A stretch of 43,337 nucleotides of DNA from Bordetella parapertussis (GTDB taxonomy: Bacteria; Pseudomonadota; Gammaproteobacteria; Burkholderiales; Burkholderiaceae_C). The translations under genes and the position numbers were made by a program. Shown in pieces: positions 43,208 to 43,337 of the stretch. The number at the start of each line of letters is the position of its first letter. The stretch's first letter is position 1. The notes under the pieces are model-generated. The model did not search any database, had not been told where the DNA came from, and saw only the letters and a list, made by a program, of their open reading frames with translations. The stretch spans positions 1 to 43,337 of the forward strand of contig CAMDXA010000018.1 of the NCBI GenBank assembly GCA_945878065.1, given 5' to 3'.

Positions 43208-43337
43208 GTGAGCGCACTTTTCAGCGAATTCGACCTCGGCTCTGGCCGCGGCCCCCTCAAATGGGCCAACCGCATTGTGGTGGCCCCCATGTGCCAATAC
43301 TCTTGTGTGGATGGCTTGGCCAGCGACTGGCACCTGA
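43208..43337 (+). CDS. OYE-family NADH:flavin oxidoreductase, YqjM-like (5' end only)
   Basis: GTG at 43208 follows a GGAGAG ribosome site. The 43 visible residues (LFSEFDLGSG, then NRIVVAPMCQYSC) match the FMN-barrel start of the YqjM branch of old yellow enzymes. The gene runs off the window. The reading is partial, so function is limited to family. Confidence 0.82.
   Translation, partial: MSALFSEFDLGSGRGPLKWANRIVVAPMCQYSCVDGLASDWHL

Noticed and set aside
1..43337. CRISPR arrays, complete insertion sequences, prophage genes, rRNA
   Set aside because: I looked for regularly spaced repeats, transposase or integrase frames and rRNA-like stretches and saw none.

Overview
The window reads as chromosomal DNA of a betaproteobacterium, most likely order Burkholderiales (Comamonadaceae-like). 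This rests on two Bug-type (TTT) solute-binding proteins, a DinB with the extra segment I associate with Burkholderiales, short dense operons, frequent ATGA stop/start overlaps and TAAAAT-type -10 boxes. No species can be named from the sequence alone. Gene density is very high and no complete insertion sequence, CRISPR array, rRNA or phage gene is visible.

Layout. 1-482: 3' end of an antitoxin gene and a VapC-like PIN toxin. 586-3391: argH overlapped by a type II NADH dehydrogenase. 3587-5378: a secreted PQQ-type sugar/sorbosone dehydrogenase and a small secreted cytochrome c, each followed by a strong terminator. 5583-12709: a complete ebo cluster in the order eboB-eboF-eboD-eboE-eboC-eboA plus a ferredoxin, joined by short gaps or ATGA overlaps. 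12727-15551: three small secreted proteins on the minus strand around a second PQQ-type dehydrogenase. 15725-22369: acyl-CoA ligase, FMN-dependent 2-hydroxyacid dehydrogenase, M48 lipoprotein protease with a beta-rich tail, DinB polymerase and a dienoyl-CoA-isomerase-type crotonase. 22374-27504 (minus): rubrerythrin, Hdr-like iron-sulfur protein, DUF3501, YaaA, alpha/beta hydrolase and QueF. 27803-33869: VOC protein, FAD monooxygenase, FrnE-like DsbA and ValS. 33998-35725 (minus): TusA-like protein, NUDIX hydrolase and CysM. 35761-35848: tRNA-Leu(CAA). 35950-43337: a visibly GC-richer accessory block with a FadH-like reductase, a YecD-like hydrolase, two Bug proteins, an FAD_binding_2 flavoprotein, a Lon-N protein, an outer-membrane barrel and the start of an OYE-family reductase.

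Main interest. The ebo genes encode a widely distributed but poorly understood pathway, linked in the literature to scytonemin-precursor export to the periplasm in Nostoc and to nematode repulsion in Pseudomonas. No scytonemin genes are present here. The cluster is bracketed by two secreted quinoprotein dehydrogenases and a cytochrome c, and it ends with a ferredoxin predicted to be of 7Fe type. I infer an extended module in which an Ebo-made or Ebo-exported metabolite is oxidised in the periplasm.

Second interest. The 3' end of the Hdr-like iron-sulfur gene is present twice, separated by a 39-bp palindrome. The duplicate encodes the same 11 residues with only synonymous differences, which looks like the scar of an allelic replacement.
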